Positions 36,494 to 45,479 are shown, counted from the stretch's first letter. The stretch is 64,000 nt of DNA from Tissierellia bacterium (GCA_030538075.1 JAUNUQ010000001.1:1-64000); one strand, 5' to 3'. Numbers and translations: made by a program. Notes: a model not told the origin generated them from the letters alone.

Positions 36494-37899
36494 CGATATC
36501 CACCCTTTCCCCTACGTCCGATCACCAAGGACATATAGTCCTTTTCCAAAGACAGCTCTTCTTCCCAATCTACGACCTTCTCTTCCGCAAGGGATACCCT
36601 TTGGACATAGCGTGGATCAAAGCCCTGACCCTTCAGCTCTTCAAAGAGCTCTTTGGGATTGTGGTTGGTCTTGAGCACTGCGATGGAATCCACTTGCGCC
36701 AGTAAATCCTCAGGGAGCTCTTCAAATTGATCCACCAATAAAAAGCGCTCCCCCTTCACCGTAAGGGGCATCTGGCATCGGTCAAAGGCGGCAATATAGG
36801 ATGGGATGCCCGGTATGATCTCCACAGAAATATCTGCAGACAGGCGCTCTAATATATAAATTGCCGTCGAATAGGTCAGGGCATCACCTATTGTGATAAA
36901 GGAGCAGATCTTTCCCCTTCCCTCTTCCTCGATCAGCCTTGCAGCATAGTTGTAGTCCTCTTCAGTAACTCTCATCATCGGAATGGGTATGCGGATGATC
37001 TTCTTTCCTTCGATATAAGGCTGGACCGTATCCAGTGCCATATTCTTCCCCTTATTGTCCGGTACGAAAATCAGCTCCGACTCCTCTAGGGCTTTAAGTG
37101 CCCGAAGGGTGATCAGATCCGACGCTCCCGGACCAGTGCCGATGACATAGAGCTTAGAGTCATAAGCCATCAGCTCCTCCGCTCGCTTCCGAAAGAGCTC
37201 CCGAATTCCCTTAAGCTCCCCTAAGCCACGAAGATCCAGCTCAACCTGATACCCCGCTCTTTCTAGCCTCGATTTCCACGAATCCCCTTCATCCGAAGCG
37301 ATATCATGGATCACATGATCCCCCGCCACCAACATTAAAGGCCTGAGAAGGACGCGTTCAGCCTCAATGGTCCTCAGTTCCTCCAGCACCGCCTCCAAAT
37401 CCTTTTCCCCTTCGATGGTGCCCACGATCGAAGGAGAGGTCCCCCTCTGATTGAGAGCCAGCTCCAATTGATCATAGAGTGCATCGGCAGCATGATCGGT
37501 ACCATGTCCGATCCATAGGGTGACCCCCGGTTTTTCAGATGGTTCCAGGCTATCCACCACTTCATTCCAATCCACTTCTGGATGCATGAGCGGCGCTCCG
37601 ACGGCGAGTCCCAACCGGGTCAATTTTTCATATTCATGCCCTGGAATGATGTGCAGGGGCTGAATGCGGATATCCACTGCCCCTCGTAGCTGCAGAGCCT
37701 TAAGAGCCCCCCTCTCATCGTGGACATGTTCGCCATCTCGCTCCCATAGCTTTTTCTTGATGATCCTAGATGTGAAAGCCATTTCCATGGGCAGGTCTGG
37801 AAGCGCTTCATGAATCTCTTTTACCACGGGTTCAATACAGTTTTCTCTCGTCTCTCTATAGGATGTGCCAAATGCGGCAACGATTATTCCTCTTGTCAT
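36490..37899 (-). CDS. cbiKL: Fused sirohydrochlorin cobaltochelatase / precorrin-2 C20-methyltransferase
   Basis: The protein has 469 residues and consists of two enzymes in one chain. Residues 1-245 are CbiK: it opens GIIVAAFGTSYRETRE, and metal-site histidines occur in PLHIIPGHEYEKL, WIGHGTDHAAD and VAGDHVIHDIASDE. Residues about 250-469 are CbiL: YVIGTGPGASDLITLRAL, FITIGDALTYSTAIYI and IIPGIPSYIAAFDRCQMPL. The first step (cobalt insertion) and second step (C20 methylation) of the anaerobic pathway are therefore linked. GGAGGAGAG precedes the ATG. It is the first gene of the operon. Confidence 0.93.
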   Translation of the reverse strand: MTRGIIVAAFGTSYRETRENCIEPVVKEIHEALPDLPMEMAFTSRIIKKKLWERDGEHVHDERGALKALQLRGAVDIRIQPLHIIPGHEYEKLTRLGLAVGAPLMHPEVDWNEVVDSLEPSEKPGVTLWIGHGTDHAADALYDQLELALNQRGTSPSIVGTIEGEKDLEAVLEELRTIEAERVLLRPLMLVAGDHVIHDIASDEGDSWKSRLERAGYQVELDLRGLGELKGIRELFRKRAEELMAYDSKLYVIGTGPGASDLITLRALKALEESELIFVPDNKGKNMALDTVQPYIEGKKIIRIPIPMMRVTEEDYNYAARLIEEEGRGKICSFITIGDALTYSTAIYILERLSADISVEIIPGIPSYIAAFDRCQMPLTVKGERFLLVDQFEELPEDLLAQVDSIAVLKTNHNPKELFEELKGQGFDPRYVQRVSLAEEKVVDWEEELSLEKDYMSLVIGRRGKGGYR

Positions 37900-38060
37900 C
37901 TCTCCTCCAATTCATATCCGAGTTTTCCAGCTATATTATTGAGTATACCATAAATCTGAAGAGTTCGAATATGGGATTGCCAATGGAAGGGCAGAGATAG
38001 ATCAGGGGGATTCATCTATTGATTACAAAAAAGTTACAATAATTTTACTCGCCCTTTCTA
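37900..38060 (-). promoter_or_regulatory. Upstream region of the corrin operon
   Basis: A TATACT (37942-37947, minus strand) with a weak upstream hexamer is the best -10 candidate. I find no B12-box or cobalamin riboswitch core on the minus strand here, which is unusual for a cbi operon. Confidence 0.35.
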
Positions 38061-38065
38061 TATTT

Positions 38066-38245
38066 TTAAACAGCAACTTTTACAATATAGACAGGTTCAG
38101 AGAAAACTGTGTGAACCCCCGGCAGAGTCTCTATGAACCTATTCAAATTGTGGCTTCCGTCTGTCCCCTGTGAAGCGGATCCCCCCTTTATCCTGGGGGC
38201 AGACCTTCCCTTCTTGTCCAAATGCCCTTGGGCATTTTTTATTTC
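38066..38245 (+). ncRNA. Possible structured small RNA of unknown class
   Basis: About 180 nt without a convincing gene, ending in a clear intrinsic terminator. Strong pairings include GTCTGTCCCC with GGGGGCAGAC, an inner GGAT/AUCC helix, and an outer GACAGG/CTTGTC helix. GGTTCA can pair with either of two TGAACC copies, giving alternative folds. A TATATT box lies at about 38058. The size and the closed long-hairpin shape recall 6S RNA, but I cannot confirm any family. Confidence 0.4.
38220..38245 (+). terminator. Intrinsic terminator of the possible small RNA
   Basis: AAATGCCC followed directly by TTGGGCATTTTTTATTT: a short GC-containing stem and T tract reading on the plus strand, with no plus-strand gene upstream to account for it. 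Confidence 0.7.
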
Positions 38246-38290
38246 CATGATCTGCCATCTCATCGTCCCTCGCAAAGAATCTCACTTTCA

Positions 38291-38319
38291 TAAAAAAGAG
38301 ACACATGAGAATCCATGTG
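38291..38319 (-). terminator. Terminator of the flavodoxin gene
   Basis: CACATG (38302-38307) pairs with CATGTG (38314-38319). On the minus strand a T-run (TCTCTTTTTT) follows. Confidence 0.7.
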
Positions 38320-38333
38320 CCCCTCCCTTTTTC

Positions 38334-38879
38334 CTAGCATCCCCTGACATAATCCACCAGAGGCTGAATTGTCGCCCGGTCCGTGTGATCGATATTCTGC
38401 CCGTAGGAGCCGAGCATCGACCAGTCCTCGTCTCCTTGCTCCCCTTTCTGTTTTCGGTTGATGAACAGATGGAGCAGTCTCATCATTCCCTTGTGAAGAA
38501 AGCTCAGCTTACTGTAGTCGATTCCCCCACGAAGGTGAAAGACTTTTAGTTCGGCCAATATATCCTCTCCCAGCACCTGTACTAAACCCTCTTCCAGCCT
38601 TGCTAAACTATTTGGCTCTTCGGGATCCCCTAAACCACAAGTAAAGAGAATTCGCTTTTTACCATTGGACTCTTCGAAATGATCCTTAAATATGTCGATA
38701 CCAAGGACGCTACCCGCATAGAGTCCACCACCGTGAATGATGACGTCGTAATCGGCGATTTCTGTCGTGGAAATACTCCCTCTTTCCCTGGCCACTGTGC
38801 CCAATTCTGCTGCAATCCACTCTGCATAGCGCTTCGTCGTCCCATACTTTGACTGATAGCTAACCAAAATCTTTTCCAT
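38334..38879 (-). CDS. Flavodoxin-domain protein (HemG/Flavodoxin_5-like)
   Basis: The protein has 181 residues. The FMN phosphate loop is S-Y-Q-S-K-Y-G-T-T-K-R-Y-A at residues 7-19, the second loop is HGGGLYAGSVLG at about 50-61, and FTCGLGDPEE follows near 80. The C-terminal half with RGGIDYSKLSFLHKGMM matches the flavodoxin/menaquinone-dependent protoporphyrinogen oxidase family. No haem genes are adjacent, so a general flavodoxin role is equally possible. A terminator follows. Confidence 0.85.
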   Translation of the reverse strand: MEKILVSYQSKYGTTKRYAEWIAAELGTVARERGSISTTEIADYDVIIHGGGLYAGSVLGIDIFKDHFEESNGKKRILFTCGLGDPEEPNSLARLEEGLVQVLGEDILAELKVFHLRGGIDYSKLSFLHKGMMRLLHLFINRKQKGEQGDEDWSMLGSYGQNIDHTDRATIQPLVDYVRGC

Positions 38880-38947
38880 AAACTCCTCCAGGTTTATTAT
38901 GGTTGTTTGTGCACTTTCTCCATATTACTCTAAGCTCTGCTTCTGTT

Positions 38948-39553
38948 TTATTCCCGATCGATTCCCCAGGCTTCTAAATAGGTGCCGTAAAACTGTTCCC
39001 CTATTTTTCGGTATTCTCCCAAGATCGTACGCACCCCCAGTTCCGTCAGATGCCAGCGATCCTTCGCTGCCACCTCGATCCGGGCCGGTGCAATCAAGAG
39101 CTCCACCTCTGGAAACACCAAATCATAATACATAAAAGAGCGCCTGGCGTGATAGTCCTTTACGCAGAGGATGGCCTTTTTGGGCTGGATTCCCCGCTCA
39201 TCGAGTAGGGCTTTGGAGTACTGCGCGTTCTGGTAAGTATAGGTGGCACGATCCTCCCTGAGGATGGCGGACTGCGGAACGCCCCTCTCGAGTAGGATGA
39301 ATTCCATATAGTCGTATTCACAGTCGAAGGGCTTTCGGTATTCTTCTTTCTTTATCTTCTCCCATTCAAACCGGCCCTTTATCTTTCCATGCCCGCCTGA
39401 AGGGATGATCAAGGGCGCCAACCCCTGGTGGTACAGCTGTGCCGCTAATTCCACCGTCTGGAAAGAGAGGCTACCCGGCAAAAAGAGGACGTCCGAAGGG
39501 GACAGTTCGCTCTGCATAAACAAAAAATCCGTTAATTCTACTACACTCTTCAT
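38948..39553 (-). CDS. YdcF family protein (DUF218)
   Basis: The protein has 201 residues from the ATG at 39553, which has GAGGAGGTAGTT at good spacing. An in-frame TTG at 39595 lacks a ribosome site. Domain hallmarks are DVLFLPGSLS at the first strand, IIPSGGHGK, the EFILLERGVP segment, REDRATYTYQNA (acidic loop and E-x-x-S/T-like element) and AILCVKDYHARRSFMYY near the C-terminus. DUF218 proteins are Rossmann-like, some acting in envelope metabolism. The function here is unknown. Confidence 0.85.
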   Translation of the reverse strand: MKSVVELTDFLFMQSELSPSDVLFLPGSLSFQTVELAAQLYHQGLAPLIIPSGGHGKIKGRFEWEKIKKEEYRKPFDCEYDYMEFILLERGVPQSAILREDRATYTYQNAQYSKALLDERGIQPKKAILCVKDYHARRSFMYYDLVFPEVELLIAPARIEVAAKDRWHLTELGVRTILGEYRKIGEQFYGTYLEAWGIDRE

Positions 39554-39669
39554 AACTACCTCCTCGCCCATAGCTATACCCCTTCTCCCGCTCAATTACG
39601 CATCAAGGACTCGAGCACAAAAATTTTTTTGAATCTGTCACAATTATTCTCTAGAGGAGTTATATGATT

Positions 39670-39687
39670 AAAGGGTAAATACCCTTT
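39670..39687. repeat. Short perfect palindrome upstream of the SIMPL gene
   Basis: AAAGGGT (39670-39676) and ACCCTTT (39681-39687) separated by AAAT. It lies 29 nt before the start codon and could be an operator. Confidence 0.35.
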
Positions 39688-39715
39688 AGAAACTAAAAAA
39701 TGAGCGAGGTGTGTT

Positions 39716-40486
39716 ATGAGATTACAAGACTATCGTTGGATCAAGACGAGGGGATTCCTCATCATCTCCGTGGCATTGTTGATCGTGGGCATGGTCATCG
39801 GATGTACAGCGACGCCCATGCAGCAAGCCGTTGCCACAGACCCGGGACAGACCAGCCCTAACGGCAAATGGATCAATGTGAAGGGCACTGCTTCCAAGAG
39901 CATGAAGCCCACCATCGCCGTTATCGACGTCGGCGTGGTCACCCAAGGGGAAGAGATTCCCACCGCACAGAAAGAAAACCAAACCAAGATCGATGAGATT
40001 ATCTCAGCTCTCAAGGGCGCTGGAATCGACGAAAAGGACATTAAAACCTCTCATTACTACGTCAATCCCAGATACGATATGGAGACCTATACGACCATCA
40101 TAGGCTACGATGTCAACCATATGCTAAATGTCACCGTACGCGAGATGGATAAAGCCGGCGATATTTTAGACTTGGCATCGGCGAAAGGAGCCAACCAATC
40201 GGGATCCGTCTACTTCAATATCACCCCCGAGGAAAGGGAAGCCCTTTACAACGAAGCATTACAGGAAGCTGTCGGCAAGGGCGAAGCAAAAGCCAAGGCA
40301 TTGGCTAAGACCATTGGAGTTACGGTAGATAAGCCCATTCAGGTCATCGAAGGATCCCAAGACCAGTATATGCCCTATAGTGGTTATGGTTATGAAAAAA
40401 TGGCTATGGCAGAAGAAGCAGCAACCTCCTTTATGCCAGGAGACTTAAATGTCACGGCGACGGTCACATTGATCTATGGATATTAA
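39716..40486 (+). CDS. SIMPL domain (DUF541) lipoprotein
   Basis: The protein has 256 residues. The N-terminus is a lipoprotein signal: basic residues to about 12, a hydrophobic stretch, and lipobox V-I-G-C with Cys30. The SIMPL domain (about 48-255) shows INVKGTASKSMKPTIAVIDV, GIDEKDIKTSHYYVNP and the C-terminal DLNVTATVTLIYGY. GAGGTGTGTT precedes the ATG. Homologues are oligomeric periplasmic or surface proteins linked to stress resistance. It stands alone and ends at a shared hairpin. Confidence 0.88.
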   Translation: MRLQDYRWIKTRGFLIISVALLIVGMVIGCTATPMQQAVATDPGQTSPNGKWINVKGTASKSMKPTIAVIDVGVVTQGEEIPTAQKENQTKIDEIISALKGAGIDEKDIKTSHYYVNPRYDMETYTTIIGYDVNHMLNVTVREMDKAGDILDLASAKGANQSGSVYFNITPEEREALYNEALQEAVGKGEAKAKALAKTIGVTVDKPIQVIEGSQDQYMPYSGYGYEKMAMAEEAATSFMPGDLNVTATVTLIYGY

Positions 40487-40492
40487 TTGCAC

Positions 40493-40524
40493 GAAGGAGC
40501 ATCCTATTCATCGGATGCTCCTTC
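40493..40524. terminator. Hairpin between convergent SIMPL and DUF523 genes
   Basis: GAAGGAGCATCC (40493-40504) and GGATGCTCCTTC (40513-40524) form a perfect 12-bp stem. The stop codon of the DUF523 gene lies inside the hairpin. Confidence 0.7.
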
Positions 40525-41031
40525 TCTATTTCCTTCTATCAACTCCTGGGCGTCGACTAAGGGAATGCCCCGCTGGGCTAGGGCAGATGCAAAGATGCCC
40601 CTTCCAGGGATCAGCTGCCCTGAAAAGCTCCCATTATAGATCTCTCTGACCCCACAGGATGGACTGCGGGATTGGAGGATGGCGCAGGTAATTTCTCGAT
40701 TCCCGATTGCCTCTAAGGCTCGCTCCACCCCCAACCGAAAGGCTTCGTCCACGGAGTCTCCATATTCCGTGACCACATGGCCATCTAGAATCTCCGATTT
40801 CGCCCGGGGCGTCGGCAGACCTCCCAGGACCTCTGGGCAGAGGGCGAGGACTTCCACATCCTCCAGTATTTTTTCGATTTGGGGACTGTAGTTGTCCCCT
40901 CCATTGTATTTGCACTTTTCGCCGAGCAGGCAGGCGCTGATCAGTACACAGCCCCTAATTTTCTCATCTCTACACATTCCCATTTCCTCTCTCTCGCATT
41001 CTAGGAGCATCCACATTTCATCGATATCCAT
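40504..41031 (-). CDS. DUF523 family protein
   Basis: The protein has 175 residues from ATG 41031 (AGAGG 6 nt upstream). An internal ATG at 40977, giving MCRDEKIRG, also has a GAGAGG site and better matches typical family starts. Conserved elements are VLISACLLGEKCKYNG, LALCPEVLGGLPTPR (about 80-94) and CAILQSRSPSCG (about 135-146). The paired cysteines suggest metal or Fe-S binding. Function is unproven, though DUF523 is sometimes found with 2-thiouracil-desulfurase activity. Confidence 0.87.
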   Translation of the reverse strand: MDIDEMWMLLECEREEMGMCRDEKIRGCVLISACLLGEKCKYNGGDNYSPQIEKILEDVEVLALCPEVLGGLPTPRAKSEILDGHVVTEYGDSVDEAFRLGVERALEAIGNREITCAILQSRSPSCGVREIYNGSFSGQLIPGRGIFASALAQRGIPLVDAQELIEGNREGASDE

Positions 41032-41105
41032 CCAAGACCTCTTCTTTTCATTATACAGGAAAAGGGACTTTCGAACCGGTTGGTTCCAAAATCCCTTTCG
41101 TTTTT

Positions 41106-42257
41106 TTATGGTCTTTGATAGATGATCTCGCCGTCTTGGATGGTCATTTGAACCTTTGCCCTGGCATCCAATGCAGGCATGGCGTCAAAGAGCACCAGAT
41201 CCGCGTCTTTGCCCACTTCGATTGAGCCGACTCGGTCCTGTACTCCCAGGATCCTGGCTGGATTGATGGTGATCATCTCCAGAGCCTTTTCCACGGGAAG
41301 GCCTGCGCGTACAGCTTCTCCTGCATGATGAACGAGTGCATCGACTGCTAGCAGTGGAGCGTCAGTGGTCAAAGCCACGCGAACTCCCCTTTGGTCCAGT
41401 TCCACGACGGACTCTATGTCGATCCGGTGGAATTCCCCATATCCATGGCGTGAGCCGATGGGTCCAAATACGATATCTGCACCACTTTCGACCAGCTCAT
41501 CCAAATACTCCGTCGCACCCCAGGCGTGTTCGATGCTGAATTTCAGATTGAACTCTCTGGCGATCTCGATCGCTGTGAGCATATCGTATTGCGTACAATG
41601 GATCTTTAGGGGAATCTCCCTGCGCAGTACCGGCAATAGGGGCTCCAATTGGCGGTCAAAGGGGAGCTGTTTCCCGCTTTTTCCAGCTTCTTCGAGTAGG
41701 TTTTGATACTCGATGCCCCTTTTGAGATAGTCCCTGATCAAGGATGGAATGCTCATGCGGGTGGCAGGGGTTTGAAACTTACTGCCAAAAGTCCTGGTGG
41801 GATTCCCCCCTAGGGCGACCTTGAGGGCCACCGGATGTTTAATGGTCATGTCGAAGATATTGGTCCCAAAGGTCTTGCTGGCAAATACCGTACCGCAGAT
41901 GACATTCCCGCTTCCCGGGGTGAGTCCAAGGGTGGTGATGCCGCTGCGATAAGCCAGTTCAAAGTCTGGCGAACCTGTGTCGGTGCCATATCGCATATCC
42001 ATTTCCGGGGTCAGTGGAGCCGTCATTTCATTGGTGTCGTCCAGTTGTCTTTGGTGGGAGAAGTTCATCCCGCCGATATGGGAGTGGCAGTCGATGAGCC
42101 CGGGCAGTAGGATCTGGCCCTTCGCATCCACCACTTTTCCAATGGGTGTCAGATCTTCGCCAACCCCTTGGATCTTGCCGTCTTTTAGGATGAGGTCCCC
42201 TCGCTCCAAAGTATCGCCTACCATCGTATAGATCTTTGCGTTTTTTATCGTTAACAT
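41106..42257 (-). CDS. Amidohydrolase family protein (metal site intact)
   Basis: The protein has 383 residues and a TIM-barrel metal-dependent hydrolase of the imidazolonepropionase/dihydroorotase superfamily. The two-histidine motif is present in LPGLIDCHSHIGG (about 52-64). Later ligands appear in PLKIHCTQYD (His), FSIEHAWGA (His) and ALTTDAPLL (Asp). It is likely a cytosolic deacylase or deaminase of unknown substrate. Its ATG overlaps the stop of the next upstream gene by 7 nt, so it is translated with its paralogue. The pair sits next to a peptide importer, which makes peptide-like substrates plausible. Confidence 0.85.
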   Translation of the reverse strand: MLTIKNAKIYTMVGDTLERGDLILKDGKIQGVGEDLTPIGKVVDAKGQILLPGLIDCHSHIGGMNFSHQRQLDDTNEMTAPLTPEMDMRYGTDTGSPDFELAYRSGITTLGLTPGSGNVICGTVFASKTFGTNIFDMTIKHPVALKVALGGNPTRTFGSKFQTPATRMSIPSLIRDYLKRGIEYQNLLEEAGKSGKQLPFDRQLEPLLPVLRREIPLKIHCTQYDMLTAIEIAREFNLKFSIEHAWGATEYLDELVESGADIVFGPIGSRHGYGEFHRIDIESVVELDQRGVRVALTTDAPLLAVDALVHHAGEAVRAGLPVEKALEMITINPARILGVQDRVGSIEVGKDADLVLFDAMPALDARAKVQMTIQDGEIIYQRP

Positions 42258-43369
42258 GACAACAACCCCTCCCGTTCAAATACGACTTCTCCACCGATCA
42301 TGGTGAGGACGGCTTGTGCATCGTAGGTTTCGATGGGATGGTTTTTATACATGACCAGATCCGCCCGTTTTCCGACTTCCAAAGTTCCGTGATCCCCTTG
42401 GACTCTCAAAATCCTCGCCGCATTTTGGGTCATCATCTGGAGCACCTGCTCTGAGGAGATGCCGGCGCGATAGTATTCCATCGCATTCCAGAGGTATTTG
42501 ACCCTACCTTCAGTGCGGTCGGAGCTGAGGGAATAGCTGATGGGAATATCCTCGGCGAAGAAATCTTGCACTTTTTTTAGATCGGTCGAAAAATAGTTGC
42601 CCTTTGATAATTCTGTGAGTTCACCCATTATGACGGGAACCCGCTTACGCAGTAGCAGGTCCAAGCAGCGATCAAATTCATAGGCACCGAAGAGCACCGG
42701 GGTAATGCCCGCTTCTTCGGTAATCTCCAATAGGGCGATGATCTCCGCCACTGTTTCCGCATGCATGATCAGGGGAATCTCCCCCTGCAGGACCATCTCC
42801 TCTGCAGAAGAGAGGTCTTTTTTTTGCTTTAGGTCCCGTAGATATTCCCGTAGTTCCATAAATATGCCCATTCGGGTGATCGGACGAACCTTTCTGGGTT
42901 CATAGGTCCGCATGACCATGCGCGTTACTGAACCGCGCAGGGCTGCTGTCTCCACCCGGAGCATCCGAGCAGGGTTGGCGCCACAGGTCTGAAACAAGGC
43001 CATTTCCCCTCCGATGATATTGGTGCTGCCAGGGGAGGCGCAGATCGCGGTCATCCCGATCTCCTCCAGCTTCTCCACTGCGATTTCCTCTCGGCTAAAA
43101 GCATATCTCGCCTTCACTCTGGGTGTGATGGGATCAGACACCTCGTCATTGTCCTTGGTTCGCGTTCCAAGTCCAGTGCAGCCATAGCCGCTGACAGGAT
43201 CGATAAAACCTGGGAACAATTCCATTCCCGCTCCTTCGATGACCCTCTCCTCTTCTACTGGTAGATCCACTCCGATCGATTGGATTTTTCCGTCTTTCAC
43301 TTTGATATCTGCAGATTCCAGGACTTTCCCGTCCCCGATATGGATCCGCGCACGCTTGATCTGTACCAT
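42251..43369 (-). CDS. Amidohydrolase paralogue lacking metal ligands (probable pseudoenzyme)
   Basis: The protein has 372 residues from ATG 43369, which follows GGAAGGAGAAGC; an in-frame start at 43402 has no such site. The fold is the same as the downstream paralogue, but the H-x-H element reads FIDPVSGYG. The position of the second histidine pair reads PVLFGAYEF and the Asp element reads ISYSLSSDR. Only the IPLIMHAET histidine is clearly kept. It may act as a non-catalytic partner or have a changed activity. Confidence 0.8.
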   Translation of the reverse strand: MVQIKRARIHIGDGKVLESADIKVKDGKIQSIGVDLPVEEERVIEGAGMELFPGFIDPVSGYGCTGLGTRTKDNDEVSDPITPRVKARYAFSREEIAVEKLEEIGMTAICASPGSTNIIGGEMALFQTCGANPARMLRVETAALRGSVTRMVMRTYEPRKVRPITRMGIFMELREYLRDLKQKKDLSSAEEMVLQGEIPLIMHAETVAEIIALLEITEEAGITPVLFGAYEFDRCLDLLLRKRVPVIMGELTELSKGNYFSTDLKKVQDFFAEDIPISYSLSSDRTEGRVKYLWNAMEYYRAGISSEQVLQMMTQNAARILRVQGDHGTLEVGKRADLVMYKNHPIETYDAQAVLTMIGGEVVFEREGLLSC

Positions 43370-43404
43370 GCTTCTCCTTCCCTCACTCAAAAATATTTTC
43401 AACA

Positions 43405-43460
43405 GAACCGAGCACCTCGATTGAGCTGGATTTTGCTTTCCATCAATCGAAGTGCTCGAC
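43405..43460 (-). terminator. Terminator of the peptide ABC operon
   Basis: A long inverted repeat, CGAGCACCTCGATTGA (43410-43425) with TCAATCGAAGTGCTCG (43443-43458), mostly paired. On the minus strand it is followed by GTTCTGTTGAAAATATTTTT. Confidence 0.65.
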
Positions 43461-43470
43461 CTATTTCTTA

Positions 43471-44451
43471 CTAGTTAATCTGGTCCACCAAATGGCAGGC
43501 CACATAGTGTTTATAGCCCCGCTCGACAAGGGCCGGTGTCTGTTCTCTACAGATGTCCTGAGCATATTGACATCTGGTTGCGAAGCTGCATCCCGGTGGT
43601 GGATTGATATTGCTGGGAATCTCCCCCTCCAATGGAATGCGGTGCTTCTCCCTTTCCTCCCTTGGATCCGGAATCGGAATTGCAGAGAGGAGGGCTTTTG
43701 TATAGGGATGTAGGGGATTTTCATATAGGTCGTCGCTTTTGGTCAACTCGACGAGCTTCCCCAAATACATCACGCCCACGCGATCTGAAATGTATTTTAC
43801 CATCGAGAGGTCGTGTGCGATGAATAGATAGGTCAAGTCCTTTTCTTTCTGTAGCCGCATCAGCAGATTGACCACCTGCGCTTGGATGGATACGTCCAGT
43901 GCGGAGATGGGTTCGTCGCAGACGATGAAATCCGGTTCAATCGCCAGAGCTCTGGCGATTCCGATCCGCTGCCGCTGTCCCCCCGAGAACTCATGGGGAA
44001 AGCGGGAGATATGCTCTTTATTTAGCCCAACCGTGTTGAGCAGTTCCAAAATCCGCGCTTCACGGTCCTTGCCCTTGGCCAAACCATGGATGTCCAGTCC
44101 CTCTCCGATGATATCCCCTACGGTCATACGCGGGTTGAGAGAGGAATAGGGGTCTTGAAAGATGATCTGTGCCCTCTTCTTGAAATCCCTTCGGCGACTC
44201 AGCTCTAGTTTTGTGATATTCACACCGTCGAAGACCACTTCCCCTCCGGAGGCCTCAATGAGCCCTAGGATGGTCTTTCCTGCCGTCGTCTTTCCGCATC
44301 CGGATTCCCCGACCAGCCCAAGGGTCTCTCCGCGGTAGATGTCCAGACTCAGATCATCCACCGCCTTTACCAAATTGGTCTTACCGATGGTGAAGTATTT
44401 CTTCAGGTTCTTTACTTGGATTAGGATGTCTTTTTCATGCACCAGACTCAC
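43471..44451 (-). CDS. oppF: Oligopeptide/dipeptide ABC transporter ATP-binding protein (OppF-like)
   Basis: The protein has 326 residues. Walker A is GESGCGKTT (about 53-61), the ABC signature is LSGGQ-like (F-S-G-G-Q-R-Q-R) and Walker B is FIVCDEPISALDVS. The C-terminal oligopeptide-transporter extension ends with the Fe-S cysteine pattern (C-S-F-A-T-R-C-Q-Y-A-Q-D-I-C, then C-H-L near the end), typical of the Opp/Dpp family. It overlaps oppD by 17 nt and is last in the operon. Confidence 0.92.
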   Translation of the reverse strand: MSLVHEKDILIQVKNLKKYFTIGKTNLVKAVDDLSLDIYRGETLGLVGESGCGKTTAGKTILGLIEASGGEVVFDGVNITKLELSRRRDFKKRAQIIFQDPYSSLNPRMTVGDIIGEGLDIHGLAKGKDREARILELLNTVGLNKEHISRFPHEFSGGQRQRIGIARALAIEPDFIVCDEPISALDVSIQAQVVNLLMRLQKEKDLTYLFIAHDLSMVKYISDRVGVMYLGKLVELTKSDDLYENPLHPYTKALLSAIPIPDPREEREKHRIPLEGEIPSNINPPPGCSFATRCQYAQDICREQTPALVERGYKHYVACHLVDQIN

Positions 44452-45472
44452 CCCCTTCTAGAAACACATCTGGCAGCCCCTCTTTGGGAGCCATTGGATG
44501 GTGCAGCCAACAGCTGGAGCTATGGCCGGATCCAAAGTCATAAACCGAGGGCTCTCCTTCACGGCATACGCGCATCCCAAATTGACATCGGGCGGCAAAG
44601 GCGCATCCATGCGGTGGATTGGTCAGGTCCGGCGGTGTCCCCACGAGGGAATACAAGGCTTTTGCCCTGGCTGCACTCAGTTTTGGGATCGATCTGAGCA
44701 GAGCCAGAGTATAGGGATGCTTGGGATTGTAGAAGATGTCATCCACCTCTCCTCGCTCGACGATCTCGCCGGCGTACATGACCTGAATCCGATCGGCCAC
44801 ACTGGCGACGACGCCGAGATCGTGGGTGACTAAGATGACTCCCATATTCAGCTCCTGTTGCAGCTCGGCGATCAAGTCCATAATCTGGGCCTGAATGGTC
44901 ACGTCCAGAGCCGTCGTCGGTTCATCGGCGATCAGCACCTCCGGTTTGCAGGCCAGGGCGATGGCAATCATAACCCTCTGGCGCATCCCGCCAGAAAATT
45001 CAAAGGGATATTGATTGAGGCGGCTCCTGGCATTTGGAATCTTGACGAGCTCCAGCATCTCCAGCGCCTCTTCCTTGGCGTCGACCATGCTCTTCCCATG
45101 GTGAATCACGATGCTCTCTGCAATCTGTTCCCCGACCTTCATCGTCGGATTGAGAGATGTCATGGGATCTTGAAAGATCATCGAGATCTGTCTTCCGCGG
45201 ACCTTTGAAAGCCCTTTTTCATCTAGGGAGAATAGATTCTTGCCATCGAAATTCACTTTAGAAAGTTCGCTGTCGATCTGGGTGTAGTCCTTGTCGAGAA
45301 GCCCCATAATGGCCTTGGCGGTCACGGTCTTTCCACAGCCGGACTCCCCAACCACAGCCAAGGTCTCCCCTTTGTCCAAATGGAAATCCACCCCTCGCAC
45401 AGCCTGTACTATGCCGGCGTAGGTCTTGAATCCCACTTTTAGGTTTTTAATTTCCAGTAGTCTATTGTCCAT
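44435..45472 (-). CDS. oppD: Oligopeptide/dipeptide ABC transporter ATP-binding protein (OppD-like)
   Basis: The protein has 345 residues. Walker A is GESGCGKTV (about 40-48), the signature is E-F-S-G-G-M-R-Q-R and Walker B is [14 protein letters not shown]. The C-terminal extension again carries cysteines ([15 protein letters not shown]), which bind a 4Fe-4S cluster in characterised relatives. It lies 8 nt downstream of oppC and pairs with OppF as the heterodimeric motor. Confidence 0.92.
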   Translation of the reverse strand: MDNRLLEIKNLKVGFKTYAGIVQAVRGVDFHLDKGETLAVVGESGCGKTVTAKAIMGLLDKDYTQIDSELSKVNFDGKNLFSLDEKGLSKVRGRQISMIFQDPMTSLNPTMKVGEQIAESIVIHHGKSMVDAKEEALEMLELVKIPNARSRLNQYPFEFSGGMRQRVMIAIALACKPEVLIADEPTTALDVTIQAQIMDLIAELQQELNMGVILVTHDLGVVASVADRIQVMYAGEIVERGEVDDIFYNPKHPYTLALLRSIPKLSAARAKALYSLVGTPPDLTNPPHGCAFAARCQFGMRVCREGEPSVYDFGSGHSSSCWLHHPMAPKEGLPDVFLEGGESGA

Positions 45473-45479
45473 TTTGCAC

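Noticed and set aside
38066..38275. 69-codon minus-strand frame in the structured region
   Set aside because: No ribosome site, and it runs through strongly paired RNA-like sequence and a terminator.
37900..38330. Cobalamin riboswitch ahead of cbiK-cbiL
   Set aside because: Expected by context, but I could not find the conserved B12-box core on the minus strand.
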